Shown: positions 36,545 to 47,145 of the stretch, in pieces
Numbering within the stretch: the first letter of the stretch is position 1
Layout: each line of letters opens with the position of its first letter
NCBI GenBank assembly: GCA_030272155.1
Contig: CP126196.1
Span: forward strand, 868,001-932,000
Reading direction: 5' to 3'
DNA length: 64,000 nt
Source: Tetradesmus obliquus
Taxonomy: Eukaryota > Chlorophyta > Chlorophyceae > Sphaeropleales > Scenedesmaceae
The notes under the pieces: generated by a model
Database searches by the model: none
What the model was told of the DNA's origin: nothing
Seen by the model: the letters and a program-made list of their open reading frames with translations, nothing else
Program-made: the position numbers and the translations under genes

Positions 36545-39500
36545 TCACTGGGCCATGGCCCGGGAGGTGCCTCCACCATCAACCACCAGAGACGTGCCTA
36601 ACAGGCACGACAGGAGCAGCAGCAGCAGCAGAAGTGGCATGACATCGTCCCAGGTTAGCCGCCGTGCCGCCCCAGCCAGCTGGCAGGCTGCCACGCAACT
36701 CAGCTGCAGCAAAACATACATATCGTCTTAGTGCAGCTGCAGGTCTGGTAACGCACGCAGCTGCAGAAGCAGCCATGCCTTGCTTCTGAGCTGCTCAGCA
36801 GTAGCACACACTGACTGCGTGGTGTGTGTCGCAGGTGTGCTCGCACCTGTGCAGCAGTCTGCTGCGCGATAGGAGAAGAACACAAGCACCACCCTTGCCA
36901 TGGCTGCCGCTTTCAGTGCTGCTACGCAGAGCAGTGGTATGTTTATGCTCGCACCTGTGCAGTAGTCTGCTGCCCGTGAGGAGAAGAACACGATAGGCCC
37001 TGCAATGTCCTCCGGCTCAGCCAGGCGGCCCAGCGGGATGCGCTCCTGACCAGCACAGGGCAACACATATTTGTTATCAGCAATACAATGTTATGATGCA
37101 CTTGGCTAGCATGCAGAGGTGCTGCAATGTCCTCCGGCTCAGCCAGGCGGCCCAGTGAAATGCGCTCCTACGCAGCGGCAACTCATTGTTAGGCAACACA
37201 TTGTTAGTATGGACAACATATATATATTGTTAGGCAACGCATTGTATCGTCAACATATCGATTATCAGCAATACATTGTTAGTATACACTTGGCAAGCAT
37301 GCAGAGGTGCTGCAATGTCCTCCGGCTCAGCCAGGCGGCCCAGCGGGATGCGCTCCTGACCAGCACAGGGCAACACATAATTGTCGTCACAAGTGCCTTT
37401 TGCTATGCGATTCGTAACATGATTATAATTGTATGATTGACTCAGCTTTGCTAGCATGCTGGGGTGCGGTGTGTGCATGGCGCGCCAGCAGAAGTAGCAG
37501 CAGCAGATGTGCACAGAGGCAATGCCCTTGGTCGTTGCGCGTGCTGGGCAGAAGCTGGAGAGGTGTGCTGCTGCGCTGTGGTGTCACGCACTGCACTTAC
37601 AACTGCTTTCCCTAACCATTTCCTAAGCCGTTCCCTAAGGCTTCCCTATATCGTGGTTAGGGAATCCCTATTAGGGACAAATGGCGTCCCTAATAGGGAT
37701 TCCCTAACCTGATAGGGATTCCCTATTTCTTCTGTATCGCGAAACAGCTGTAAAACGGCATTTTACACGCATAAAACATGATCGGAACCATTGTCATACA
37801 CACGGGTCACTACTGGAGCAGCTCCGTGACTCGGTGCACCGACCTCGGTGGCCTCGCAGTACCATGCATATGCAGCATATGGGGCATGCCTGAGCAGCAA
37901 CGTGATGCTGCTGCCAACAGCATCAAACGCACCATATATATGCTATACAGTAAAACATACACTGGCTCAGAGTGTTGGTCTCTGATCCACATGATGAAGG
38001 CACAGCAGCTGCAACCTTGCTGTTCTGCAACCATGGCACGCAGCTACGTGCCACAGCAAGTTAACATTGCAGCGTCTGATGTCAATGATCAGGTACCCAG
38101 CAAAACATGTCATCTTCTCCTGCATCAATCAAGTAGCTTCAAAGGTCCAAAATCCCACGCATCACGCCTCGACACCACCACCAGCAGCGCCAGCAGTGGC
38201 ACTGCGTGTGCTGCGGCGCAGCTGCTGCCCCGTCGTCACAGTTGGGTCAGCGCACTTGATGAAAGCCACTCTCGCTCGTCATCTGAGGATATTGTGCCAG
38301 CAGACCCCTCACTACCAGCTCGCCTGCGCTTCCTGTGCTGCTGCTTGCCTGGCTGCTTGCCCTGCTGCTGGCCGCGCGCCTGCTTGGTCCCAGACAGCTT
38401 GCGCGGCTTTGTCGTAGCTGCTGCTGAGGGCGCTGAGGCCTTGCCAGGCACACGGCCTGCGGCCCTTGCTGCCCTGTTTGCAGGCAGCAGCGGCTTGACG
38501 AGCTGGCAGCAAGGCAGAGACCCACACAGAGAACGAGCCACAGTCAGTTCATCATGCTGACGTACAACATCCATGTACAGCAGAACCAGACAGCAGCTAC
38601 TGCTGGACCTTATCCCAACACACCTCTTCCGCTGCCTTGCATGCAAGCTCCTGCAAGTGCATGCGACAGATCCTGCCCATCAAGTCGTGATATATGCACA
38701 TAGGCCGCCTGCAAGAATGAAGAACTGCAGTTGGAACCCACCTGCTGCAGCGCTGATGCAACAGGATCTGCGACCTGCGATCCTGTTGGCAAGCCCTGCT
38801 GCTCCTGCGGAGACTCCTCCTGCAGCTCTGAGCCCTGCTCCTGCAGCTGTGGGTCATGCTGCTGCTGCTGCTGCTGCTCCTGCAGCTGTGGGTCATGCTG
38901 CTGCTGCTGCTGCAGCTGTGGGGCCTGCTGTTGCACCTGCGGTGGAGCGATACCTGCGAATGGGTTGAGCGGTGTGGAGACAGCTGGCAACTGAGCTGCT
39001 AGTCCTGTAATCGTGCTCTGCAGCTGTCTCCGGCTGTCCCGCCTGCTGGCCCTCTGCATACACCATTCTCATTGAGTGCGCCAGCAGCCTGCATGGTCGA
39101 CGAGCGCAGGCAGGCAACAGCGCAGAGCATATGGGTGTTTGAGTTGTTGCAACAGGAAGCTGTTTGCAACGCCTGAACTGCTCAACACGGCTTGCCGTGC
39201 CATGCTACCTCTGCCCATCTGCCATGCCTTGCTGGCTCTGCAGATGTGGTGATGATTATTTAGGCGCAGAAACATGTCGCCCACACAGCAAGTGTAGCTG
39301 CTGCTGAGCCGCAGAACCTGTCAGGGCCTGCAGAGGGTGTGCTTCATGTTGTTAACATCAGCGCCCACAGCAGCATAGTCAGACCCTCTGGTGCATTCAG
39401 CAGCGGCGTGCTGTGCAATGCTGCAGCACTGCGCCCCAGCAGAAAAGGCGCCACCAGGCAGCAGTGCTGTACAATATCGCTGCTCAACAGCTGGCAGCGT

Positions 39501-42500
39501 CACGCAGTGCAGGCTGTCCAACTGCTGCTGTGGGGTATGCCGCACCTGCGTCTGGCACTCCCTGCTGCAGTACGCAGCCTGGCCGCAGCCTGCGCACTTG
39601 TTGGCGCGCTCCTTGCTGCACACCTGCACGGCGGCAGCAGCGCACCTGGCACTGTTAGCATGCTGACATGTGTGAAATTGACTGACCAAGCAGCAGCTGC
39701 CAGGGCTTGCAGCACCAAGAACCAGGGCAGGATACAGCAACCAGAAAAGCGCACGTGGCTGACGCCAATTGCCAGGTTGTACAAGCTATATCACAGACAG
39801 CGGCAGCAGTAGCAGCAGCAGGCAGCACCAGCAACACAAAAGGATCAGGAGCAGCAGGCGCTGCAGCCACCTTCCGCACCTTGCACAGTGTGGGCAGCTT
39901 CACGTCAGCAGGCAGCGGCCGCAGCGGCAGCAGGAAGCTGGCCCGGGACTCGCTGCCACGCCTGAAGCCCTCTTGCGCTGACACGCAGTCGGCCGGCAGC
40001 AGCTCTGCATGCATGCGTGCATGGCGGCAGCGCGGGCGGCATGTGCAGTGAGTGGTGCCGGCATCCACCGCATGCGAGGGTTGCTTGCACAGCTGCCAGT
40101 GCGCAATAGATAACAGCGGCTGGTGCTTCATGCAGAACGAAGGGTAGCAGCAGCAGCAACAACAGCTATGTTAACCAACAATGCAGCTGCAGCTCAACTC
40201 ATGTTTGTGCTGTGCTGACATGATCTTACCTGTGTCACTGTCCCTGCAAGCACTTGCAGCAGTGAGGCAGCACCGCGAGAACGGTAGAGCAGCAGCCGCC
40301 TGAGGCAGGCGTGCATCCTGTGTTGTATCATTGCTGGTAGACAAAGTTCTGCACATAACAACATCAGGCAAACAAAGCCAGGTGGCACATACATAAAGGC
40401 GCACACCCAAGCAGTTGTGCAGTGCCTGTCAGGCCATTGCGCACACAGACAGCGTTGAATCCGTGGCAGCCCTACAAACTGTAATAGACTGCCAATCATT
40501 GCTGCAGCGTGCATAGCTGCGTGCATACGTAGCAAGTGCAGGGCTGCATGGTCAGCCATCTCAAAAGCAGGTAACCCTTCTCACCTCTACTGTTCCACGA
40601 GCGTGACAGTGATTACGCAACTGCAAGGCAGCATCGTCCCATATGACAGCGCTCTGTTTGTGCGCCGCACAGTGTTGTGTGCCCACGTATCACAGGAGGC
40701 ATATGGTGTGCCCACGTATCACAGGAGGCATTTGGCTGAGCAGTTCTACATGGCTACATAGCTGTAAACAGCATGCTGCTCCTGGTGCTGCAGCAGGCAG
40801 CGCTGCTGCCTCCTCCACATGCTGCTGGCACAAAGCAGTATAGCTACTATACACGAACATTTTATACGCAGATGATGCACTTTAGAACCCCTGGAGGAGG
40901 CACTGCATCAGCCACTTTGCAAAGGCAGCAACAGCTCCTGCCCCTGGCACTGTGAAGCACCATTGCTGCACCAACCTCAGCGGATCAGTCCAGGGATGAC
41001 AGCCACCGTAGCCACCTGACATCTGCAGGATATGGGCTGCGCGATCGATGATGATTGAGCAAGACAACGCCCATTGCTGCAACCACCGAGTGCACTCAAG
41101 GTCAACCACCACTAATCCGATCCATGCAGCGCCCGATGAGACCTCTTGCCGGCCCAGTAGCTATTTGTGATGTATGAGTCATCTCAATCGCTGTCGAGGC
41201 CCGGCCAATCGATGCTATAGACCGAACGTGTGAGTGCTTCAGGAGCAGCAGGTTGCTACGGGAGCGTCGAATCGCAAGATGAAGTAATAAATGCACGAGA
41301 GTGTCGTTTTGTGATTTGAAGGCGGCAAGTTGCGCGTATGGAGCTTCCATCTGTTTCGGCCCCAGTCAAATGTCTTGGCATAACACCTGTGACAGAGCTA
41401 TGTTTGACGGCACTGCTGAGCTTGCATTATATCACGTACAAGAGTGTGCTTTGTATTTGATTTTAACATCTCACCGAGCACCATCACTTGGTGAGCGTGA
41501 TTTTGCTCGTTTTGCTAGTGGAGCTGCTGCATCTGCTGCAGCTCAGTGCCGCAGGCAGGTCCACTTGAAGTGTGCAGAAGTGCAGCACAAGTTGCGCTGA
41601 TACACGCAGAAGCACATTGATCGTAATAATAATGTCCTTCATCCAACGGCAAAGATGCACAACACGCAGCACCTTCAGCAGCACTGGTAGCAGCAGCAGC
41701 AGCAGCAGTCAGCAGGACCCACTGCAGGAGCAGGCACAGCAATGGTGAGGGTCGCCTACCCGGCTGCCAGCTTCAACATAAGTACAAGTAGACAATACAA
41801 TATATAATACAATGCGTTTTACTCTCTACAGGCTCTGTATATGCGAGAAGCAGCTGCTGCAACTTTTAGGGAATGGCTAGGGAAGGGTTAGGGAACGGTT
41901 AGGGAACGAGTTCTGACCAGAGTGACATCAGGCACTCTGTTTAGTTTGAATGCTTACATGCTCAAGAAGCTAGCTGCCGCACCTTCATGTATTGCACCTT
42001 CTCCGGTGTGTTGAGTATTTTCTGCAGCGCACAATGAGCATTGCAAATCAGTCAGGGGCTTGATCAGCAGGAGGTGCGACACATGTATTGTAATGTAATG
42101 TAATGTACTGTAATGTAATGTAATGTAATGTAATGTAATGTAATGTAGTTTAATGTAATGTATGACACATCACAATGATGCAGACACGGTGCAGTCGACT
42201 CATGCAGCACTCGAGCAGTAGCGGTGCGTAATGCATTGGCTAGCCGCGCCAGTTGAGCAGCTGCAACTGAAACAGTACTGTTATCGCAGCCTCAGCCACA
42301 CTTGAGTATACCCTGAGTACCCACGTGAGTGCACCGCACACTATCACACCCTGAGGGAGAGCAACCTTAAACCCCCGGTGGATTTTGGGCCCAAACCTAA
42401 GATACACCCTGGTGAAGGGCGTAATGCTTGCGCCTCGCAGCACCACGTTGACATCATTGAACCCCATCTAGCTGTAAAGGCCCAAAATGAATAAGCGATT

Positions 42501-43965
42501 AACCTAAGCCGCGCCTCGGTGAAGGGCGTGTTGCTTGCGCATGGCAGCACCACACTTCAAAGTGACGGACCGTAAAGAGAGCAGTTTGATTTCCCCGGTA
42601 GGTTTAGGGCCTAAACCCCAGCCGCACATTGGTAAAGGGCGTGTTGGTGGCGCCTGGCAGCACTACATTCACAATGTGCGTGTTTCTCATCGATGAACCC
42701 CATCTAGCTGTAAAAAACTCACAGTAATAAAGCTGGACCGCACCTTGGTGAAGGGCGTGTTGCTTGCGCCTGGCAGCACCACGTTGACGTTGATGCCGTC
42801 AGGCGCCCACGCCAGGGCCAGGCTCTTGGCCAGCGGCAGCAGCGCACCCTGCGGGGGACGGCATCCAGCCAGCAAAAGCAGCAAAGACATGCATCACATG
42901 ACAAGGCAGTTCGGCAATACAGCGCATTGAGGGAGGCTTTGTCAGAGACTATGCTACAGCCAGCTGGCAAGTCACCAACAGATGCACACGGCACGCATGG
43001 GATGGCAAGCCATTATATGACAGTACAGCACGCATGGCAAGGTCAACGGTAGTTGCTGCTGCTGGCCGCCAGGGCCAGCTCTTAGCCAGCGGCAGCAGCA
43101 CACCCTGCAGGGGAGGGCGAGTCAGGGCAATGGTTGAGCCGCAGCCAAGCGTGAAGTTGCGGCGCAAGCCGGAATGCATGCTGCTGCCGTGCAGCCGCTG
43201 CTTGCTCCACCGCTGGTTTGACAGCCGCTTTGGCAAGGCAGCAGCAGCTGACGTTTTTGGCTGGGCTAAAAAAGCCACTGGAACGGCCAGATTTGTCCGT
43301 GTACTTTCGATTGCCCAAGCAATCAGGGAGGAATTGGGTACCTGATTCCAACCCTCATGAGCGGTATATCGGCTCGCTGGGCTAGTGCCTGAGGCAGGTC
43401 CGTCCTATACTTTGGTATTGGTATTGGTATTGGTATTGGTGCTGAATTGCCGTGCACAACACGGCTGCCTAGCCGGCTAACAACATTGTACAACATAGCT
43501 AGCTGTACAGAGCGCGTAAGTGGAGGAGGGCGCTCACCTTGCTCACGCAGTAGGCTGCCTGAGCTCCATAGCCGATCCATACAAAGAATCGTCTGGATAG
43601 TCCATTGTCTGACTATCCAGATGATCATCAACACTGATCAAGTGTGAAGCACTATTCCAGCGGCAGAGGGCTCACCTTGCTCGCGCAGTAGGCCGCCTGT
43701 GCTCCATAGCCGTAGTTGGCTGCATGCAGCAGATACAGCAGCACAGACGGGAGCAGATGCCTTGTCATCAGCACGTTGGATTCGTTGAGGACCTTGCTGG
43801 ATTGCAGTGTAAAAGTGTGATTCCTGAAACTAAGTAACAGGCAGCTGCACCTGTGGTGCTAAAGAAAAGGCAAAACCATAGGCGACCGAAGCGCGCCACG
43901 AGTGTCACGTGCTGCCGCTGCTCCTCACCCCCACCTGCGATGCTGCTGCTGAGTCCTTTGTGCTG

Positions 43966-44006
<41 letters not shown>

Positions 44007-44159
44007 CGCCCCCACCTGCGATGCTGCTGGTGATGACCACCTTGCTGTGTTTGCTCTGCTTGAGCAGCGGGTAGGCAGCACGGACAGTGTGAAACACTCC
44101 GTCCACATTGGTAGCAAATATGTTGCGCCAGTTGTCTTCAGACAGCTCATGGGGCTTCT

Positions 44160-44226
<67 letters not shown>

Positions 44227-44503
44227 CAGCAGTGGCAGCACCAGGGGGACATGTTAACATGCAGGGATTGTGTTTAAAGCAATAGTAGGAGGGATGCATT
44301 TAGTCAGACTGTAACGAGGCTGCTGGCTCTATAATGAGAGATGCTGCAGCTGCTGCTACGGCACAGTGCCATGCTGCAGGAGCATGGCTGCCTGCTGTGG
44401 CTGCGCCAAGCTGCTGCTGCTGCTGTTGCTGCTGCCGCTGGGCGAGTTGGTGGTGCCAGTCGGCACAACTGCAGGTGCAGCACCACCAGGAGACTGCCAG
44501 GCC

Positions 44504-44535
<32 letters not shown>

Positions 44536-44634
44536 GCCACCACTGCTGCTGCTGCCAGCTTCCGTGCTGCTTGCCTGCATCTCCCCCAGGATGCCCGCAT
44601 TGGCAACCAGCACCTCCAGGTGCCCATGCTTCCT

Positions 44635-44714
<80 letters not shown>

Positions 44715-45722
44715 GATGTGCTGCGTTAGTGTCATGCAGCAGCAAGTCGCCGCCATGTTGCTGCACAGCCTGTCCGCGTCTGCCGCAAACACGCTTCACA
44801 CATGTGCAACAACCAAATCATGGCAGGATTGCCAGGTGACTGTACGCCTTCAGCCATGGCTGCTTGCTCTCCTGCAAGTTCCTGCAAGCTGACGCCTGCC
44901 ACCTCATAACAGAACTCCAAGCAGCCCGCCGGCAGCCCACCGCTCCACTTCCTTCATGACGTCATCCACGGCCGTCCTGTCGCGCACGTCACACTCCAGG
45001 AACATGGCTCTGCTGCCGGTGTCCTGCAACCTCCCGATCAGCGCCTTTGCCTCTGGCGTGGCCCTGAGGTCTGTCACCACCACATCTGCGCCACACCTGC
45101 AGTGACGTGTGTAATAAGGCGGGCAGAGGACGTGTATAATAGTAAGGCCGCTTTTGTGTGTATGTACAGCGGTAGGAGTGTGTGCAAAGGCAAGCTGGCG
45201 TGCTGGTTTTTCTATGGCAAATGGTGACGCTCGCTGGAAAATCCACCCCTGTCAATGGCGCTGGGCGCATCCCTCTGGGAATCACTTGGTTACAGTGGGG
45301 CAGCAAGAAATATTTTGTCGCAGGCCAGACACACACAAACCATCACCACAGTGGCACAGCTGCCGCGTGGGTACTGTCACATTGAGGCCCACTGGGTCAT
45401 TTAAATGATTGGCAGCAGCTGCTGTGCTGCTGCCCAAAGAGATTCTCTGCAGCATGGCTGGCCGGGCAGTGCAGCTGCTGCAGCAGCGCCAAGCACACAG
45501 CCTGACACACCTCCTCCCGCACTCACTTTGCGAGGGCGAGTGACACTGCTGCACCGACAGCTCCAGCCCCACCCGTGACCAGAGCCACACTGTTCTTCAG
45601 CAGGAACAGACTGCAGCAGGGTGGCCGGGTTGCAGGGCGGCAGGTGCAGCAGGGTTGCTGTGTCACACAGCAGTTGCCAGGTTGAAGTTGCCAGGTTGAC
45701 AGAGCACAGGTGGGTACCGCAT
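36545..45722 (-). CDS. Short-chain dehydrogenase/reductase (classical SDR), complete
   Basis: Nine minus-strand exons: 45718-45722 (ATG CG), 45527-45610, 44941-45096, 44575-44632, 44016-44157, 43676-43719, 42744-42848, 36955-37045 and 36545-36597. They total 738 nt, 245 residues. It is an NAD(P)(H)-dependent oxidoreductase of unknown substrate. Visible motifs: TGGAGAVG cofactor loop near residue 15 (a TGxxxGxG variant with Ala for the middle Gly), an acidic residue after strand 2 (VVVTDLR), NAG (VLVANAGI), TNVDG with the structural Asn, catalytic SS in ITSSIA, YCASK with catalytic Tyr and Lys, the PGASNTPF turn, and the usual end LGRLAEPEDIAGP...VVDGGG. Length is normal for the family. Donor 44574 is GC rather than GT. 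The 5.7-kb intron before exon 8 contains a MYND gene on the same strand. Several exons have nearby partial copies. No transit peptide is seen. Confidence 0.9.
36836..36893 (-). repeat. Copy of SDR exon 8 tail with donor
   Basis: A second copy of the exon-8 end, reading VFFSYRAADCCT followed by GTGCGAGC, lies about 100 bp downstream of the functional copy (36955-37045). The donor is intact but no exon head precedes it. Confidence 0.7.
37118..37365 (-). repeat. Two copies of SDR exon 8 head
   Basis: The head of exon 8 (reading RIPLGRLAEPEDIAA on the minus strand) recurs at about 37,118-37,165 and 37,310-37,355. The latter keeps the acceptor GGTCAG and continues into unrelated sequence after GAGGACATTGCAG. 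Between them are AT-rich repeats built from TTGTTAGGCAACACATTGTT-like strings. Confidence 0.75.
37655..37709. repeat. Perfect 24-bp inverted repeat with 7-nt loop
   Basis: The left arm 37655-37678 (starting GGTTAGGGAATCCCTA) and right arm 37686-37709 are exact reverse complements around AAATGGC. Related TTCCCTA/TAGGGA strings extend from 37,610 to 37,728. Within each arm TAGGG and CCCTA alternate, so smaller stems are also possible. It lies inside the large SDR intron. Similar TTAGGGAA units occur at 41,869-41,903. Confidence 0.85.
38236..40131 (-). CDS. MYND zinc-finger protein, nested in the SDR intron (model incomplete)
   Basis: Minus-strand exons with matching phase 0 are 39880-40131 (begins with a possible start ATG), 39546-39623, 38742-39023 and 38236-38502 (stop). 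Joining the first two gives LPTLCKVCSKERANKC. With AGCGQAAYCSREC this makes a MYND pattern CxxC-x7-CxxC-x5-C-x3-C. The final His/Cys pair should lie in an unlocated exon between 39,545 and 39,024. Downstream are a Gln-rich segment with two HDPQLQEQ repeats and a basic C-terminus (KPRKLSGTKQ, HRKRRRAGS) followed by an acidic SSDDERE. MYND fingers are protein-interaction modules; the basic tail suggests a nuclear protein. The start is uncertain and exons are missing, so the product is named only by domain. Confidence 0.65.
41869..41903 (+). repeat. TAGGGAA-type short repeats
   Basis: Four spaced units of TAGGGAA(n) (TTTTAGGGAATGG, CTAGGGAAGGG, TTAGGGAACGG, TTAGGGAACGA). They resemble plant/algal telomere repeats in part, but each unit has extra bases, so this is not an interstitial telomere. 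Confidence 0.6.
42084..42164 (+). repeat. (TGTAA)n microsatellite
   Basis: About 15 units of the 5-bp repeat TGTAA (as ATGTA phase), with a few substitutions. TGTAA is also the poly(A) signal of green algae, but here the array lies antisense inside the SDR intron. Shorter runs occur at 25,147 and 23,211. Confidence 0.9.
42405..42690 (-). repeat. Three degenerate copies of SDR exon 7 tail
   Basis: Segments near 42,405-42,465, 42,511-42,560 and 42,634-42,690 match the end of exon 7 (42744-42848), the part encoding VNVVLPGASNTPFTK and its donor. They are spaced about 110-130 bp apart. The string AACCCCATCTAGCTGTAAA follows two of the copies. All are diverged and lack the exon head. Confidence 0.7.
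43070..43117 (-). repeat. Copy of SDR exon 7 head
   Basis: On the minus strand this reads CAGGGTGTGCTGCTGCCGCT and then a GLAKS-like segment, matching the exon-7 start (GALLPLAKS) with its CTGCAG acceptor. It lies upstream of the functional exon at 42744-42848. Confidence 0.65.
43303..43442 (+). repeat. Dispersed repeat, copy 2, with (GGTATT)n tail
   Basis: This is the second copy of the element at 23,095-23,225, sharing TTGCCCAA, TGGGTAC, CATGAGCGG and GGCTCGCTGGGCTAGTGCCT. It ends in a GGTATT run (about 43,413-43,440), whereas the first copy ends in a TGTAT-type run. It lies in an SDR intron. Confidence 0.5.
43538..43573 (-). repeat. Copy of the SDR catalytic YxxxK exon end
   Basis: On the minus strand it reads GYGAQAAYCVSK followed by GTGAGC, against GYGAQAAYCASK in the functional exon 43676-43719. 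The donor is intact. The expected acceptor immediately upstream is missing, so it is not obviously usable as a whole exon. Confidence 0.75.
43588..43617. repeat. Short inverted repeat, 11-bp arms
   Basis: TCTGGATAGTC and GACTATCCAGA flank an 8-nt loop next to the duplicated YxxxK exon copy. It may be a breakpoint-associated or transposon-footprint sequence; no family is recognised. Confidence 0.6.
43918..43950 (-). repeat. Copy of SDR exon 5 end plus donor
   Basis: The end of the exon 44016-44157 (encoding SSIAG, with the GTGGGGG donor) is repeated about 95 bp downstream. The two copies are separated by a CTG/CAG tract. Confidence 0.6.
44635..44711 (+). repeat. CAG tract of about 25 units at an SDR 3' splice site
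   Basis: On the minus (sense) strand this is (CTG)n ending directly in CTGCAG before exon 44575-44632. The tract therefore forms the whole 3' end of the intron. Confidence 0.9.
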
Positions 45723-47145
45723 ATGAAGCTACTGCTGCTGTGTGCTGCAGCAGTCTGATTTGGCTGATATTTTAAGCAGGTGTGCATTAGTGCAGCGCAC
45801 TATGCAGGTCACATCGCAAGGTGCAGCTTCAATATCCAACAGCAGGGAGCAGCAGCATGCAGAAGTGTGCACCTGCAGCACTGAATGTCTGCGCAACACA
45901 GCATCTGCCATGCCGCAGTATATATCCAGAAAAACAATAAGCATGCACTATTGCGTAAGTACTTGCAAATTATGCAGTCTAGGGGCAGTGCTCGCCTGTC
46001 AAGGTACGCGTGTGCTTCCTCATCTGTTCTGTGCCTGCTGTCAACAGCCATTGATCGTGCGTGCACTCCAAGCACTTGTTTCACAGTTTTATCTAGTACA
46101 GGTATAGTTTGACACGCAAGGCTGCCGAAGCGGCCGTGTGCCACCGCAGGCAGCATCGTGCACGTCGAGATCAACTCCGATACTCCCGCAAAGAGACCAA
46201 CACAGCAGATGCTTGAGTTTAAGGCAACAGAAAAGCATTCAAGGTTGTAGAAAGCGGTCTCGAGCACGATCAACCGAATGCAGCGGCGTCATTGCCTGAC
46301 GGGCTTTACGGAAAGCCCTTCCGGTGTCTGCTGCGTTCACAGCTGCTTGTGTTCACCAAGTAGATATTAATTTGCGTGTATATTGATTGCTGTTGATGCT
46401 GGCAGAAACACTCTACAGAAACACGGCAAGTCTCAATGCAAGAGCGCATGCAGAGCTGGGGTTACACATCCCAATCCTGCTGCATGAAGCAGGCACAAGC
46501 GCTGCTGCGGTAGCTAAGTGGCATGTTAATGACGAATGGGTGCTGCTCCAGCAGAAAGATTGCCACGGGCGTATGGTGTGAGATCACAACTGTAAATTGC
46601 TGCAACCGGCTGGCAGCCTGCTGAGGGCATGCATGTTGACCTGCCCTCAGACAGTAGCATGCTGGCCTTGGATTCTGTGCGGTGCAAGAGGGTGATGATT
46701 AGTACAGCTGTAATCGGTATCACCATCTACTGCCACAGCCGGGCTGCCCACTGCCCAGTCGAAGTTCCCAGACGCCTGAGTGTACCTTTCGTACCTTTCG
46801 TTAACCTTACGTTTGATGTACAGGGTTGGACGGCAGAGGCAACCAAGAGCAATGCTCTGGTGGTCGCACATATAGATTATACGGCATACATGACCTGTTT
46901 CAAGCATCTTGTAGCGCCATCGTTGGTGTACCTTAAATGCTTCAGGTCAGAAGACTTGCAGTCACGCACCAAGTTCAAACGCTGTTACTTTCTACGCGAC
47001 ACCTACCCATCAGTGCATGATTTGCCTTGCGGTGAAGACTGGTTTACTTCAGCTAGTGCTTGTTTCAAGCTGCATAAAGCCTTTACATCCGCCCCAACCA
47101 TCAGTCTTGAGTCAGTGCACTGTGCGAAGCACAGCACTTGCAACG
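45723..47145. other. Divergent intergenic region between SDR and MIS12 genes
   Basis: The two start codons face away from each other across 1.4 kb. It should hold both promoters, but no TATA box or motif was defined. A 178-codon frame at 46,629-47,165 has no recognisable family. Confidence 0.45.

Larger units (their letters stand above)
40132..42400. other. SDR intron remainder, no further gene recognised
   Basis: It contains a direct repeat of GTGCCCACGTATCACAGGAG (40,679 and 40,708), a TAGGGAA cluster and the TGTAA microsatellite described separately. Short frames near 41,000-41,700 have no family resemblance. Confidence 0.4.

Noticed and set aside
40980-41060. Possible SDR end (SGGYGG on the minus strand)
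   Set aside because: It lies before exon 8 in transcript order, and the SDR already has an exact in-phase last exon at 36545-36597.
41869-41903. Interstitial telomere
   Set aside because: TTAGGG cores are separated by extra bases of varying length; no perfect telomeric tandem.
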